This document shows, one piece after another, positions 32,476 through 45,523 of a DNA stretch of 64,000 nucleotides. The DNA lies in the NCBI RefSeq assembly GCF_910594005.1, contig NC_057829.1, positions 53,923,001 through 53,987,000 of the forward strand. Reading direction: 5' to 3'. The notes under the pieces were generated by a model. It made no database searches. It saw nothing but the letters and a program-made list of their open reading frames with translations, and had not been told where the DNA came from. The DNA comes from Cervus elaphus (Eukaryota; Chordata; Mammalia; Artiodactyla; Cervidae). The number at the start of each line of letters is the position of its first letter. Position 1 is the stretch's first letter. The translations under genes were made by a program, and so were the position numbers.

Positions 32476-34588
32476 GTTGCCATTTATTCAATCAGTACTC
32501 TCAGAAGAGTTAAATCCAGGAAGCTGTCAAATCTGGAAATAAGTTTAAATAATATTATTTTGGTGACATTTTCTGTTTTAAATAGTAGTTTGACATTTAT
32601 TATTGGAGTAGAGTCAGCATAACAAGCCATTCTTCCAGATATAGTGACCACCAGAACACTGTTAGATATCACGCTTTTGATAAAGGACTGTAGCTAAGTG
32701 TTTATGCTCATGTCTTTTTTGAGCTTAAGGCTCAAAGCTCATTTGGGGAGCAGAGGCCAAGCACTTGAGAAGATATGGTTGGTGATTCAAATAGTAGGAG
32801 GTTTGATAGGCAGATACTCAATTCATGCCAAATATAAGGAGGGCATGGCAACCCACTCTAGTATTCTTGCCTGGAGAATCCCATGGACAGAGGAGCCTGG
32901 TGGGCTACAGTCCATGGAATCACAAAGAATTGGACACAACTGAAGTGACTAAGCACAGCACACATAAGATACAAAGTTATGTATTTGGGGTGAGGACGAT
33001 ATGAAAAATAAAGAATCTGGTTGGAAAGTTTCAACAAAATAAAAGGAAAAACAAGAAAAAAGAAACATAAGCCTGAGAGTACAGAGCTGCAATCTCCAAT
33101 AAATAGCACTAGTCAGATGCGATTGTTCAGCCCTTTAAATGGGGCAATACTAATGGACATGTGTTACACTGTAACATGATATTCAAACTTAAAGACTTAG
33201 TGCAAAAAAAATAAAAAAAGGAAAATTTCTCAATAATAATATTGATTACATGTTGAAATGATAATATGTTGGATCTATTGGTTTAAAAGAAATAGAATTA
33301 AATTTTATGAAATGATTATTTATACAGTGAATTACAAATAAAAATTTGATGTCATATGTTCTTTTTTTAATTTTTATTAGTCATTTGTTCTTTATACTTT
33401 AAAACATGTGGCTGTATGAAAATGTAAATTGTATATGTAGTTCACATTACACTTCTACTGGACAGCACTGGAATAGAGAAAAGAGTAAAAGGTAAGTGTC
33501 CTCTATGAAATATGATGGAAAAATGTGAATAATTATGCATTTCTAAAATTTTTTAAATATATGGAGAAATGAGAGAATGTAAATTGTGTCAAAGACATCA
33601 GATTGTGCCATAGTGGTCTCCAAACTTAAGGATAGTTTGGAGTCTGAATGGCAGAAAAACTATTGAGTAATAATTTTTTATCTTATTAGTGTGCAATGCA
33701 CTTTACAGATAATAGTGGACTTATTACAGGTTAGTATAAAGCAAGATTGTTTATTCGTATGAATTTACTGTAAAAAGACGACTTTGTGCCTTTACAAGAA
33801 AATCAGTTGGAAGAAGTCTCCAGATTCTTTAGATAAACCTCAAAGCTGAGTAAGACTATGAGAAGGCAATGATGTTGAAGTCCTTCTGAGATTTAAGCTG
33901 GTCTACAATCCATAAAGACCTGAGAAGTTTAACTCTATTTATGCTATTTTCACAAGAAGTCATAGCAACATTTGTGCTTCCTAGAATTCTCCAAGGAATT
34001 CACTGAAATTTTGTTAAAAGGATTGTTTTTAAAATCTCAACCCATGAGAGGATCTAGACAAATCTACACATCTCTGCCTCTGCCACACACCTTTGCCCAT
34101 TCTCATTGAAGGCAAAGTATGCTTGTCTTTTTCATCAAAGAGACTGAATGAGTGTGGACTCGTACTTAAGCTTTCCAGCTATTCCAACAAGCTGAGTGTT
34201 TCCTTTCACTCTACATTTGTTTAATTGGCTCAAATGGAACAGATCTTAGGCCCTGGATAAATATGAACATGTGTGTCTTTGAAAGGATTTGAGAATGAGT
34301 CCAGACTAATAGAACTGGAACTACTTTATCCTGGGCAGCCACTTACCATTCTTCCCACTGGGAAAAGAAAGAGATTGAATTACTGCTAGGGCTTTTCCAG
34401 CATTCAGAGTGAAGTAGGAAATGAAGGCACTTCTGCCTCTATCATCCAGTATTTCAGGTGGGGTTTTGAGCTAAATTGTCTTCATTCTCCTCAGGTCTCT
34501 ATGCCAAAGTTAACAGCTGGTCAAATCCCTTTGGCATAAGGGTTCATTTCCTCTTCTACATTGCTATGTCCAAACACTTTCTGGCCTC
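32476..34588. other. Intergenic, no gene seen
   Basis: Holds one partial SINE at 32843-32962. Otherwise AT-rich with nothing recognised. Confidence 0.5.
32843..32962 (+). repeat. Bov-tA-type SINE, right half only
   Basis: Sense half from gcatggcaacccactctagt to gactaagcacagca; the tRNA-like head is missing. Confidence 0.88.
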
Positions 34589-34597
34589 AGAAGTGAA

Positions 34598-35041
34598 CCT
34601 AGAGCCTGTCATACAGAGGGAAGTAAGTCAGAAGGAGAAAAACAAATCTGTATATTAATATATATGTATGGAATCTAGAAAAATGGTATTGATGAACATA
34701 TTTGCAGGGCAGGAATGCAGATGCAGATATGAGAATGGACTTGTGAACACAGGGGAGGAAGGAGAGAGTGGGACAAATTGAGAGAGGAACGTTGTCATAT
34801 ATACACTATTATTTGTAAAATAGATGGCTAGTGGGAAGGTAATACACAGGGAGGTCAGCTCAGTGCTCTGTGATGACCTACAGTGGTAGGATGGGGTTAT
34901 GGCGGCGGGGGAACGGAGGCTCAAGAGGGAAGGGGATATATGCATACCTATGGCTGATTCACTTTGTTGTGCAGCAGAAACCAGCACAACATTGTAAAGC
35001 AATATCTGCCAATTAAAAAACAAATTTTAAAAAATACAAAA
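34598..35041 (+). mobile_element. L1 3' end with target-site duplication
   Basis: Sense L1 3' UTR (gagggaagtaagtcagaagg, then ctgattcactttgttgtgca) ending in an A-rich tail. The 9-bp repeat AGAAGTGAA is at 34589-34597 and 35042-35050. A 122-codon antisense frame within it (34655-35023) is incidental. Confidence 0.82.
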
Positions 35042-35554
35042 AGAAGTGAATCAGGAAGGCCTCAACGTGTCAACAGTTGGCAATCAATCACTTTCCTGCA
35101 CATTGCATGTTACCTGGTGGTTGTCAGTACTTTCACAAACATTGCTTCAAGTTGACCCTCCTAGTAAACTCTGGTGTTGAGAAGGTAGATAACTGCTAAC
35201 TCTGATTTTGCCTTAGGATCCTGAGTACACACTTCCGCATTGGATGCCTTGTTTCGAAAATGTTGCTGAACCCTCCCAAGGGTGACAGACATAGTGTAAA
35301 TGAGGATTCAGTCAAACTGGTTAACCTTGGGTGTGTGCCACTGTCCAGGATTTCTTCATTTCCACGGGCTTCCCAGCTCTCATTTTTCTAGCTTCTAGCT
35401 GCAATCGTATCTCACTGTCCCAAGCAAAAGTTCAGAAGTCCCTCATCGATAAGGAGTCCTCAGGAGCAGGGGAAGCTCTCTTAACTAGGTAAGATCAAGA
35501 CTTAGCACAACTGGGAGGCAGGTTGGGCGTGGTAGCCAGGTATAGGGCTCTGCA

Positions 35555-35785
35555 CTGAGGCTTTCTGTGTTCCTGTCCTAGTTCTGTCACCTCTTGGCTC
35601 TGTAACCTTGGGCAGATCTTTAATCTCTCTAAGCTTTTGCTAATTTCATTGACAAAATGAGGATAATAACAGTAGCTGTTTCAATGGCATTTCTTTGAGA
35701 TCTAAATAACATACATGAAGCATTTAGAACAGGGCCTGGCACAAGCTGAGCCCTCAATACACATTAGCTATTATTAATTTCAAAA
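35555..35785 (+). repeat. MIR SINE
   Basis: Good sense MIR: tgtaaccttgggcagatctt, aaaatgaggataataacagt, then cagggcctggcacaagctga. Confidence 0.85.
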
Positions 35786-35964
35786 ATGGTTTAAATTACA
35801 TAACATTTATAGCTGTAAAATCATCTTCAACCAGATAGCAAGTTTATGGAAAGCTACTGAACTGCAAAAGTAAACTCTGAATTTCTCTAGAAATCTGTCA
35901 TTAATTTATTACCATAAAAGTTCTCTGATGTGACTCTCATGCTCATTCTTAGATTAAAAAAAAA

Positions 35965-36160
35965 AATAGTGAAAGAGCTTCCACTGTGATTAATGCATTA
36001 TATGTCACTAATTCTCCCTACAATCTTATAAGGTAGGCTATTTTATTATCCTAATATTACCAGCAGGAAAAACGAGAGACAAAGCTACTGAGTAACATGC
36101 CCAAGGTCAGAAATCTTGTTCATGGTGAGCCTGGACTTCAGACTCAGACCTGCTCTCCTG
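35965..36160 (-). repeat. MIR-like SINE
   Basis: Antisense MIR: ctccctacaatcttataagg, then gagtaacatgcccaaggtca. Confidence 0.75.
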
Positions 36161-36420
36161 CTGCTCTCCTTTGATGAGTATTCTGCATTGTGATGTTGGT
36201 CAAACTACTTTGAGGAGGCATGCTTTTAAGCTGTGCTAAGGAAGAGACACTGCACATACAAATGTGCAAAATTTGCCTTTGGTTGTTCACAAGAGAGATA
36301 GTCACATCATTTGAAACTCACCATAAACCTGTTTGTTTGAAGCTTCATTGTTCATTGCTCTTGTTTATTTTGTGGGATGTTGGAGGAAATTAAAGAGTAA
36401 CTCCACTTTTAGCTTCTCCA

Positions 36421-36475
36421 TGGTGTGGAGAATCATGGTGTCCTCTGAATCTTTATATATCCTGGCAACTCACAG
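36421..36475 (+). promoter_or_regulatory. LIPN: Candidate LIPN 5' noncoding exon end / promoter-proximal region
   Basis: A consensus-like donor, CACAG|gtaagc, ends at 36475, about 280 nt before the acceptor of LIPN coding exon 1, so a short noncoding first exon could end here. A TATA-like stretch (tttatatat) lies just inside this segment. There is no direct evidence of transcription. Confidence 0.25.
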
Positions 36476-36756
36476 GTAAGCAAAGATTTAAATTAAGTGA
36501 AACTCCTGGGTTAAAATAAGATAAAAAATAAGCCCTCATATTAGTTCATTTCATATCTGGACCTGGACTATGTTAGGGCAGTTTCTATGTGAAAAAATAG
36601 ATTAATAGTGTTTGGAGTTAGCTCATTGTATTTACTCCCTTCCACACAGTCTCAGCTTTCTCAGGATGTTATTCAAGTTTTCACTGGGGGACTGTTTCAT
36701 TTCATTAATCAATTTTGACATGTAACAATTTGTGGTTATTAAATGTTTTCTATCAG

Positions 36757-36872
36757 GCATTCCCACCATGTGGCTGTTTTTAACAACAGCCTATTTGATT
36801 TGTGGAACTTTAAATGCTGCTGGATTCTTCAATTTGGAAAAAGAAGCAAATCCTGAAGTGTGGATGAATATT
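36757..36872 (+). CDS. LIPN: LIPN coding exon 1 (coding from 36768)
   Basis: Acceptor tctatcag, 11 nt of 5' UTR, then ATG at 36768. The coding part is 105 nt (residues 1-35): signal peptide and ..[10 protein letters not shown]. Donor gtaagt. An upstream in-frame ATG at 36732 lies in the intron before the acceptor and is not used. Confidence 0.93.
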
Positions 36873-39800
36873 GTAAGTAATGGAGAATTCCAAAGAACAT
36901 CAAATAAAGCAAATCAATAGGTGGTAAGATTATTGAAGTTCCTGTTATAGCAGAAAATCTCTGATATAGATAAAAACATAAGTGATTTTAAGAGATTTGC
37001 TGGTGGCTGACACAGTAAAGAATCTGCCTGCAATGTAGGAGACCTGAGTTTGATGCCTGGGTAGGGAAGATCCCTGGAGAAGGAAATGACTGCCCACTCC
37101 AGTATTCTTGCCTGGAGAATTCCATGGGCAGAGGAGCCTGGCGAGCTACAGTCCATGGGGTCTCAAAGAGTTAGACATGACTAGCAACTGAGCACACACA
37201 GATTTTAAGCCCTCTGGATGATATGTGTGACTGCCCTCCACTGGACTGTGGTTTTATTACCTTTGAACCAAGAGCAGTCTCACAGTTGACATTTATATAT
37301 ATATATATACATTTATATATATATATATATGTGTGTGTGTGTGAGTCACTTTGCTGTACCCCTGAAACTAAAACAATATTGTTAATCAACTATACCCCAG
37401 TATAAAATAAAAACTTTAAAAAGATGAATACCTACATTTTGTGTATACACATGGAACTTTACCCAGCCATAAAAAGAATAATGCCATTTGCAGTTATATT
37501 GATGGACCTAGAGATTTTCATACTATGTAAGTCAGAAAGAGAAAGACAAATAGTATATGAAGTCACTGACAAATGAACTTATATATGAAACAGGAGCAGA
37601 CTCACAGAGAACAGACTTGTGGTTACCAAAGGTGGGGGGGAGGGACAGAGGAGGGTTTGGGATTAGCAGGTGCAAACTATTATGTATAGAATGGATAAAC
37701 AACAAGGTTCTATTGTCTACTGTCTAGCACAGGAAACTATATTCAATATCCTATAATAAACCATAATGGAAAAGAATATGAATATATGTATATATATATA
37801 ATACATATATAGTGTCTGTGTATAAAACTGCATTACTTTGCTATATATCAGAAACTAACACAAATTTGTAAATTAACTACATTTCAATTAAAATATATCT
37901 ATATGTACTTAAAAAAAAACAACTGACTTGAGAATATAGCTTTGTCAGAAGAATGGGTCAAAGATAGATATTATCTTCAACTCCCCCCAAAAATTTACCA
38001 CTAGCAGATATTTTCTAATAGTCTACTTATTTTTTCAATCATGACATTATGTAGTAAATTAATCTCACTGTTACCTGGGGCTGCAGATTTCAGATAATTT
38101 ACCCTAATAAGCACACACTAGCTGCTTTGTTCTAGCTCCTTTTGATAACCTTTAGAGAAAATGTTTAGCTAATGCTTCTGTTTTACTGGGCAGAATGAAA
38201 TCATCACCTATAATGGCTACCCCAGTGAGGAGTATGAAGTAACCACTCAAGATGGGTACATACTCAGCGTCAATCGGATTCCCCATGGGCGAAAAGACAC
38301 TAGGATCACAGGTACAAGACGTGTCTATCTTGAGAAGGAGAATTGCACATGACTAAAATTTAGTACTGGCTGTTCATTAAGACAGTGACTGATTTATCAA
38401 AATTGGTTTGAATTTTGGATTAGTTTTCATATAGTTAACAGGAAGTCTCGTTGTTTTCCAATTCTCTGAAGGCAGGCAAGAACTGAAAATTACAAAGGGC
38501 AGGATTGATCTAGTTGACTGCTGTCAGGCTTGCTTCTTAGGGAGTCAGTGTGGAGGTGAAGCCTACATTATGTCAGCTCATTACTTATTTCTCATGTGAG
38601 AAATTGCTGTATTTCCATAAAATGGATTTCCTCGTTGTTGGAAAGAGATTATATATACGCGTCAATCCCAATCTCCCAATTTCTCCCACACAACCCCCTT
38701 TCTCCCTAGGTATCCATGTATTTGTTCTCTACATCTGTGTCTCTGTTTCTGCTTTGTAAATAAGATCATCTATACCATTTTTCTAGATTCCATATATATG
38801 TGCTAATATGTGATATTTGTTTTTCTTTTTCTGAGTTACTTCACTCTGTATGACACTCTGTCAGTCCATCCACATCTCCCAAATGACCCAATTTCATTCC
38901 TTTTCATGGCTGAGATATATTCTATTGTATACATGTACCATATCTTCTTTATCCATTCCTCTGTTGACAAACATTTGGGTTCCTTCCATGTCCTGGCTAT
39001 TGCAAACAGTGCTGCTATGTATCCTTTTGAACTATGAGGGAAATGTAACCACAAATCATCTGAGGAGGGAGAGAGAAGAGTAAGCAAAGTATCTGCAAAG
39101 GCTCAGTGGTCTTAATTTACCAAATCGTTTACTGTGATCGCTCTGCATTATCTCATCTCCCATCCACATTCAGAGGCAGCTAAAATCATGTTGCTTAAGA
39201 ATTCAAGAGTTTCAGAATGAAAAATGGGAGCGAGACATGGGTAGGATTACTATATAAAATATGAGATGCCCAGTTAAAATTGAATTTCAGATAAAGAGCA
39301 GATGAGTTTTTCATGTCTCATTTTATGATATACTTATATTAAAAAGCTAGTTCATTGTTAATATGAAATGTAAATTTAACAGGGCATACTGGGTCTTTTT
39401 GTTTACCTTTATTTTTGTTTTTGGCTCATCTTGCAACACCAAGCATGATGAGGAGTTGTGGGGAGCCACTATGAAATATAAAAGGAGAAACATTTATAGG
39501 AAAGATGTTGCTTAAGAAGGGAGGATTGAATTTGGGCAAGACTGGGAATTAAAATATATTTATTATGTGTCTCTTTTTTGGTTTGGGTTTTTTCCAGTGG
39601 GAGGGTGTGTGTGTGTGTGTGATTCTTATGTTTCTCAGATGCTTTAGTTATAGATTTCTCTCTCTGCCTTCTTGCCTCCCTCTAGGTGCCCGACCAGTTG
39701 TATATATGCAGCATGCCCTGTTTTCAGACAGTGCCTGCTGGCTTGAGAATTTTGCCAACGGCAGCCTTGGATTCCTTCTAGCTGATGCTGGTTATGATGT

Positions 39801-42800
39801 ATGGATGGGAAACAGTCGGGGGAACACTTGGTCAAGGAGACACAAAACACTCTCGGTGAATGAAGAGAAATTCTGGGCCTTTAGGTAAACTCTATCTAAG
39901 AAAGACCGTGAACACAATTTGAGACAAGTCCTTTGAATATAATAGTGTGGATGGTATTCATAATATGTATGATACTTGGAGTCACACACCTCCTTGCAGT
40001 CCCTACTAACAGCTCACAGGAGATAAACAGCTGCAAAGTCACTTCAGTCATGTCCAACTCTGTGTGACCCCAAAGACGGCAGCCCACCAGGCTCCCCCAT
40101 CCCTGGGAGTCTCCAGGCAAGAACACTGGAGTGGGTTGCCATTTCCTTCTCCAAGGCATGAAAGTGAAAAGGGAAAGTGAAGTCGCTCAGTCGTGTCTGA
40201 CTCGGCGACCCCATGGACTGCAGCGGCGACCACATAGACTGCAGCCCACCAGGCTCCTCCATCCATGGGATTTTCCAGGCAAGAATACTGGAGTGGGGTG
40301 CCATTGCCTTCTCCAAGATAAATAGCAGGAAGCTCTGATTTACACTGATTCTTCCACAAGTGAATTATCATTTCAACAAGGTCATTTTAACATACATTTC
40401 TATCTAATACAAGGTATGTCTCAAACGACAGCTTAGAAAATTCCTGGAACAACGTATGCACTCATTCAGCCAATATTTATTGAGTGCCTTTCCTATGTAC
40501 TGTTCAGTCCCTGAGCATCTAAGAGTAAACAAGCCTCCACCTTCACGAAGCTTATATTTTTATCCTAGTGATGTTATTATAATTTTTTCTTCTCTTGGAC
40601 TGTCAATTAGTTTTGCAAAGATGTTGTGTATCAGTACTATATTTTACCTATAGGAACTGTGGTTGAGAATGTATAGAATACCATTTTCAGGAAAACTCTA
40701 ATATGAGATCTTTACAACCTTGTTAATAGGCAATAGGAAAGAATCTTTTGACATGCTGACTGCTGCTTTAATGAAAGTGTTTTCTTCTGTCATCAGAGAA
40801 CAGGCTGATGCCTGCAGTGAGCATCCTTTCTCAGGCTTAAACTCCCTGGTTGTTTGAAGCCTGCTGCTAGAACAGAACCATATTAATGAAATATTCCATA
40901 CCTCACTTCTGTACTTACTGACAAGTTGGAAGCAAAGGAAGAATAGGCCAATTAGAGTCAGAGCTTTTTCCCAGGGGCAAGCATCGGGAAATACTTTGTG
41001 CAGCTGATCCTTGGTTGGGAACTTGCAGCTTGTTTACTGTAAGGCATCACAATGATTCTCCTATACTGGAAAGTACCAATCTATATTTCCTCTCATGTTC
41101 TTTTAATAAGCAGGCCCTTAGTTTGTGAAGTACCTAACTCAACCATATATTATTTAGGCATTTTTTGTTCTCTCAACATTTGTATTAATGTTGGCTGAAC
41201 CAGTACTATAGGATTTTGGTATATATTGAATATAACCGTATATGGACAGAAATAATAATAGCAACATCCAGTTGAATGTCTAATTGCTGCTACAGTCATT
41301 CCTTTAATACTATCCAGCCCCCATAACTCCCCTGCCATAAAGCACTATCATGCTTATTTTACAGATGATGAAACTTAAGCTCAGAGCATTTAAGTAACTT
41401 ATGGAAAGCTACTCAGCTAGTACATGATACAATCATGATTTACAACCACTTCCATTTCAAAATCTGAGTGTTAAATGACCCTAAGCATCTTGAAATTCCC
41501 TGGGAGAGACTGAAAGAGAGGCATGCAAACCAGGTAGGTAAAGGGCAGCAAAAGAAATTCAAGAGAAGGGAGTGAAGAGGGAGAATGACAAGACTGAATT
41601 TCAGAAAATGTAGTATACACAAGCCTTGAAATCATTCCTGCTATTAGAAAGTAACACATATAAGTGCAGCAAACAAAAACCACAATAGCCTACATGTAAC
41701 TGGATAAATAATGAAACACAAACCAAGTAAGTGGACAGCATAAAATTCTGTGTATAAAAAATAAATGAGCAAGTGCTCTGTTTTGAACTTAGCTGCAAAT
41801 ATTTATAAGGTCCTGTTTTATTCTTCAGCTTTCATGAAATGGCCAAATATGATCTCCCTGGAATAATAGACTTCATCGTCAATAAGACTGGTCAGCAGAA
41901 GTTGTATTTCGTTGGACATTCACTTGGTACTACAATAGGTATGTTTACAAGGGTCAACATTTTTACAAGGGTCAGAGCCATGCAAGAGTTCACCTTTGAG
42001 TCAGGAACAGAGTCACTGTTTTACATTTATAGTGTCCTTAATTCTATGTCTTGTGATGGGAATGTAACTCTAGTGGCTGTAAACCTGAATTCCAGAGACT
42101 GTGAGTTTGTAGGAAGAATCTTTCATCCATTTCTGGTCACTGCAGTGCATTTGTAATGGTAATTTGCCAGGAATTCCAAAGAAATATTTCCGAAGACTGA
42201 GTCTCTCCTCCAGGCTGAAAAAGTAAAGCCAAATGGCATGAAATATCCTTGAAGAATGTTAAATATACATCAGTCATACCTTCCTCACAACCCACATGGG
42301 ATATTAAAAAATTAAAAAAAAGAGGGCTTATATTCATATTTGAACAAATTTAAAAAGATATAATAATGTTTTCTTTGTGAATCAGAATGCAAAGACTTAC
42401 TATAATAAGTAAATTGGGCATATACATTTAATGTATGATTCATGCGTGGTGCTAGTGGTAAAGAACCCGCCTGCCAGTGCAGGAGACATAAGAGACACGG
42501 GTTTGATCCCTAGCTCAGGAAGAGTCCCTGGAGGAGGAAATGGCAACCCATTCCAGTATTCTTGCCTGGAGAATCCCATGAATAGAAGAGCCTGGAGGGC
42601 TACATCCATAGTGTCACAAAGAGTCGGACATGACTGAAGTGACTCAGCACACAATTAACTGTAAGCACTGTATAGAAAGTTTTTTAAAAGTCCAAGAGTG
42701 TAACTCTATGGCTGATTCATATCAATGTATGACAAAACCCACTGAAATGTTGTGAAGTAATTAGCTTCCAACTAATAAAAAAAAAAAAAAGTCCAAGAAA

Positions 42801-44330
42801 TGTACTTTGAATGTATACTTCTTAATGGTTTCCCAGATTTTTCAAAAAAGAAATCAATAATCTAGCTCCAAATAAAAATTTAAAAACCCGATACTACTAA
42901 AAATATGAATTTGTTATCAATCTTCCACTAAAATTTCTAATTTTAAGAGGCTGGGTTAAATGAAAATGCACTCTTAGTTTGGGTGAAACTGTGTGAGAGA
43001 TAATAAATAATCCTACATTGCCACTATTATCATCAAGAACAAACATGTATTTACCAGTGTTTTATACTGATAAAGAGAAAATGAAAGTTGCTCAGTCGTG
43101 TCTGACTCTTTGTGACCCCATGGACTATACAGTCCATGCAGTTCTCCAGGCCAGAATACTGGAGTGGGTAGCCTTTCCCTTCTCCAGGGGATCTTCCCAA
43201 CCCAGGGATCGAACCCAGGTCTTACACATTGCAGGCGGATTCTTCACCAGCTGAGTCACAAGGGAAGCCCATTTATACTGATAGGCAATTACAAATTTAG
43301 GAGAGACTGTGAGGGTGTGAGCATTGTTTCCCAGGTGGCACTAGTGGTAAAGAACCCATCTGCCAATGCAGGAGACATAAGAGACCCGAGTTTGATCCCT
43401 GGATCAGGAAGATCCCCTGGAGAAGGACATTGCAACCCACTCCAATAGTCCTGCCCGGAGACCCATGGACAGAGGATCCTGGCTGACTACCATCCATAGG
43501 GTTGCAAAGAATCAGACACAACTGAAGCAACTTAGCTTGCAGCATATGAGCATTAGAGAGAATATACTAAAGGAGTATCAAAGAACTAGTAAGAGGACCC
43601 TATCCCCCAAACAAAAAAAAAACCTGCCACTAACAGGAAAATAATCATACCATAATTGCTAACACTTAGGAGCATTTTCTATGTTTAGGGATTTTCATTT
43701 AGGACCTTTCCTACAATATCCCTCTCTAAGCTTTAGAACAAGCCTACCTACCACTATTATTCCCATCTCATAGAAAAAGAAAACAGAAGTTCAAAGAAAT
43801 TAATTGGCTCCTTCAAGGTCTCTTCACACATTAGAGATGGCACACAAAATTCACACCAGGTCATCTTGACTTCACTTATGGGGTTCTTGGGTGCTGTGGA
43901 GAGATTGTATGGAGAAGGATGATTTGAGTGTGACTAGAAAAGTCGGTAAGACTTAGATATGCTCTCATACCTGATTGGCAGAGAAAATAGTCAATTTGAT
44001 TATCAGTTCTCTGCGTTGCATTTCGAGCATGACATTTTTCAGTGAGCATGATTTGTATCCTGAGCAGAGAAATTTCTGTTATGTGGGAAGGACCGATTCT
44101 TCACAAGACATTTAACAAGCCAGGCCTAGCCCATTAAATACCGCATGGAGTAGGACTCTTCAGCCAGTATGACCATCAAAAACTTACCTCTGCTCATTTC
44201 TAGACATCTAGGGGGAGCTATTATGCCAGTTTCAATTCAGTGCCCAGCCAGCTCCTTTTCTGGTTAAAACAGTTTCAATATTTCAACAAGAAATTCAGAA
44301 AAAAACAAAAAACTTCTGCTATAGCTTTGT

Positions 44331-44370
<40 letters not shown>

Positions 44371-45488
44371 ACACAATGGAGGGGGGCCCAGGAAAGCACA
44401 ACAGGGAACCAAAACAAAGAGATCCTCCACATAGACTTTTCTGTGTGGGGCTGAGCCCCACCACCTTCACCCTCATATTGCTAGATACAAACGCAATGCT
44501 ATTGCTTTATCAATGGAGACACTTGGTCCTTACAGGGACTATGGTGGGACTTTTGGAAGCAGAGAAGATTCTGGAGGTTTGGTAAGCATCCAATGAAGCA
44601 CTGGGAGCAATGCAATCTCATTCCACTGTGAGAAAAAAAACTGTGGAATAGCTCTGTGTGTGTGTGTGTGTGTGTGCATGCTCAGTCATGTCCAACTCTT
44701 TGTACAGCCCCACAGACTGTAGCCTGCCAGGCTCCTCTGTCCATGAGAATTTCCCAGCAAGAATACTGGAGTGTTACCATTTCTTCCTCCAGAATAGCTA
44801 GATGGTGATACACAAAGATCTGATTGATTCACCTCGTACAAACTGATCATTTATTTCTAGAGGTTCCATGACTCACTCTGTCATCTCAGAGTTGGGGTAA
44901 AGTGACAATACTTAGCCCCCGCTTGTTGGCATCCTCAGTTTACTTGGCAGGAGTTGCTTCAGCAATTTATCCCTAACTTTCCCCAACCAAATTAAATTGT
45001 CCAGAATAAGAAAGAAATGGAGATTTGAGGGTAGACAGGGCTGAAGATAGATTAACTTTGCAGAATAACTCGGAAGAGTTGCCCAATTCATCCCCCATGT
45101 GCTGCAGTACAAGAATAAAATGAAAAAGGAGAGCTTCACTTTTGTTAGCAGAAACATTACATCACTACTCCTAATTTTTATGAGATTGTCTTATCTCCTG
45201 TTCTCTTAGGGTTTGTAGCCTTTGCCACCATGCCTGAACTGGCACAAAGAATCAAAATGAATTTTGCCTTGGGTCCTGTGGTCTCCTTCAAATATCCCAC
45301 GGGCATTTTTACCAGATTTTTCCAACTTCCAAGTTCTGCAATCAAGGTAAGTTCTTCTTTTTGCCACAGTGTATAAGAGGATCTCCTTTTGGATGAGAGA
45401 TCCTTATTATTTGAAAATCTACTATGAAACAAAAGTAGGACATTTTGAAACCTGTAGATTCCAGACTCTGGTGCTCTGGTGTCAGGTG

Positions 45489-45523
<35 letters not shown>

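Larger units (their letters stand above)
35051..36756. other. Intergenic, LIPN upstream region
   Basis: Two MIRs in opposite orientation, then mostly unique sequence up to LIPN. The LIPN promoter should lie in or near its 3' part, but no convincing element is visible. Confidence 0.5.
36873..38193 (+). other. LIPN: LIPN intron 1
   Basis: 1,321 nt. Contains a Bov-tA SINE, L1 3' ends and a TA/TG microsatellite. Confidence 0.85.
38312..39685 (+). other. LIPN: LIPN intron 2
   Basis: 1,374 nt. Contains an antisense L1 tail and a (GT)n tract near the acceptor. Confidence 0.85.
39885..41828 (+). other. LIPN: LIPN intron 3
   Basis: 1,944 nt. Contains a dimeric SINE, an L2/MIR-like block near 40455-40570, and a MIR. 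Confidence 0.85.
41939..45209 (+). other. LIPN: LIPN intron 4
   Basis: 3,271 nt, rich in SINEs in both orientations, plus CA and TG microsatellites. Confidence 0.85.

Noticed and set aside
34655..35023. 122-codon antisense frame
   Set aside because: It is the complement of an L1 3' UTR.
36732..36767. Upstream in-frame ATG for LIPN
   Set aside because: It lies before the exon acceptor (tctatcag) and adds residues not found in the family signal peptide.
41939..42156. Open frame continuing past LIPN exon 4
   Set aside because: It is intron read-through after a good donor; the sequence leaves the family pattern at once and resumes at 45210.
44332..45522. Regular repeats considered as an array such as CRISPR
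   Set aside because: Plain CA/TG microsatellites without spacers, in a mammalian genome.
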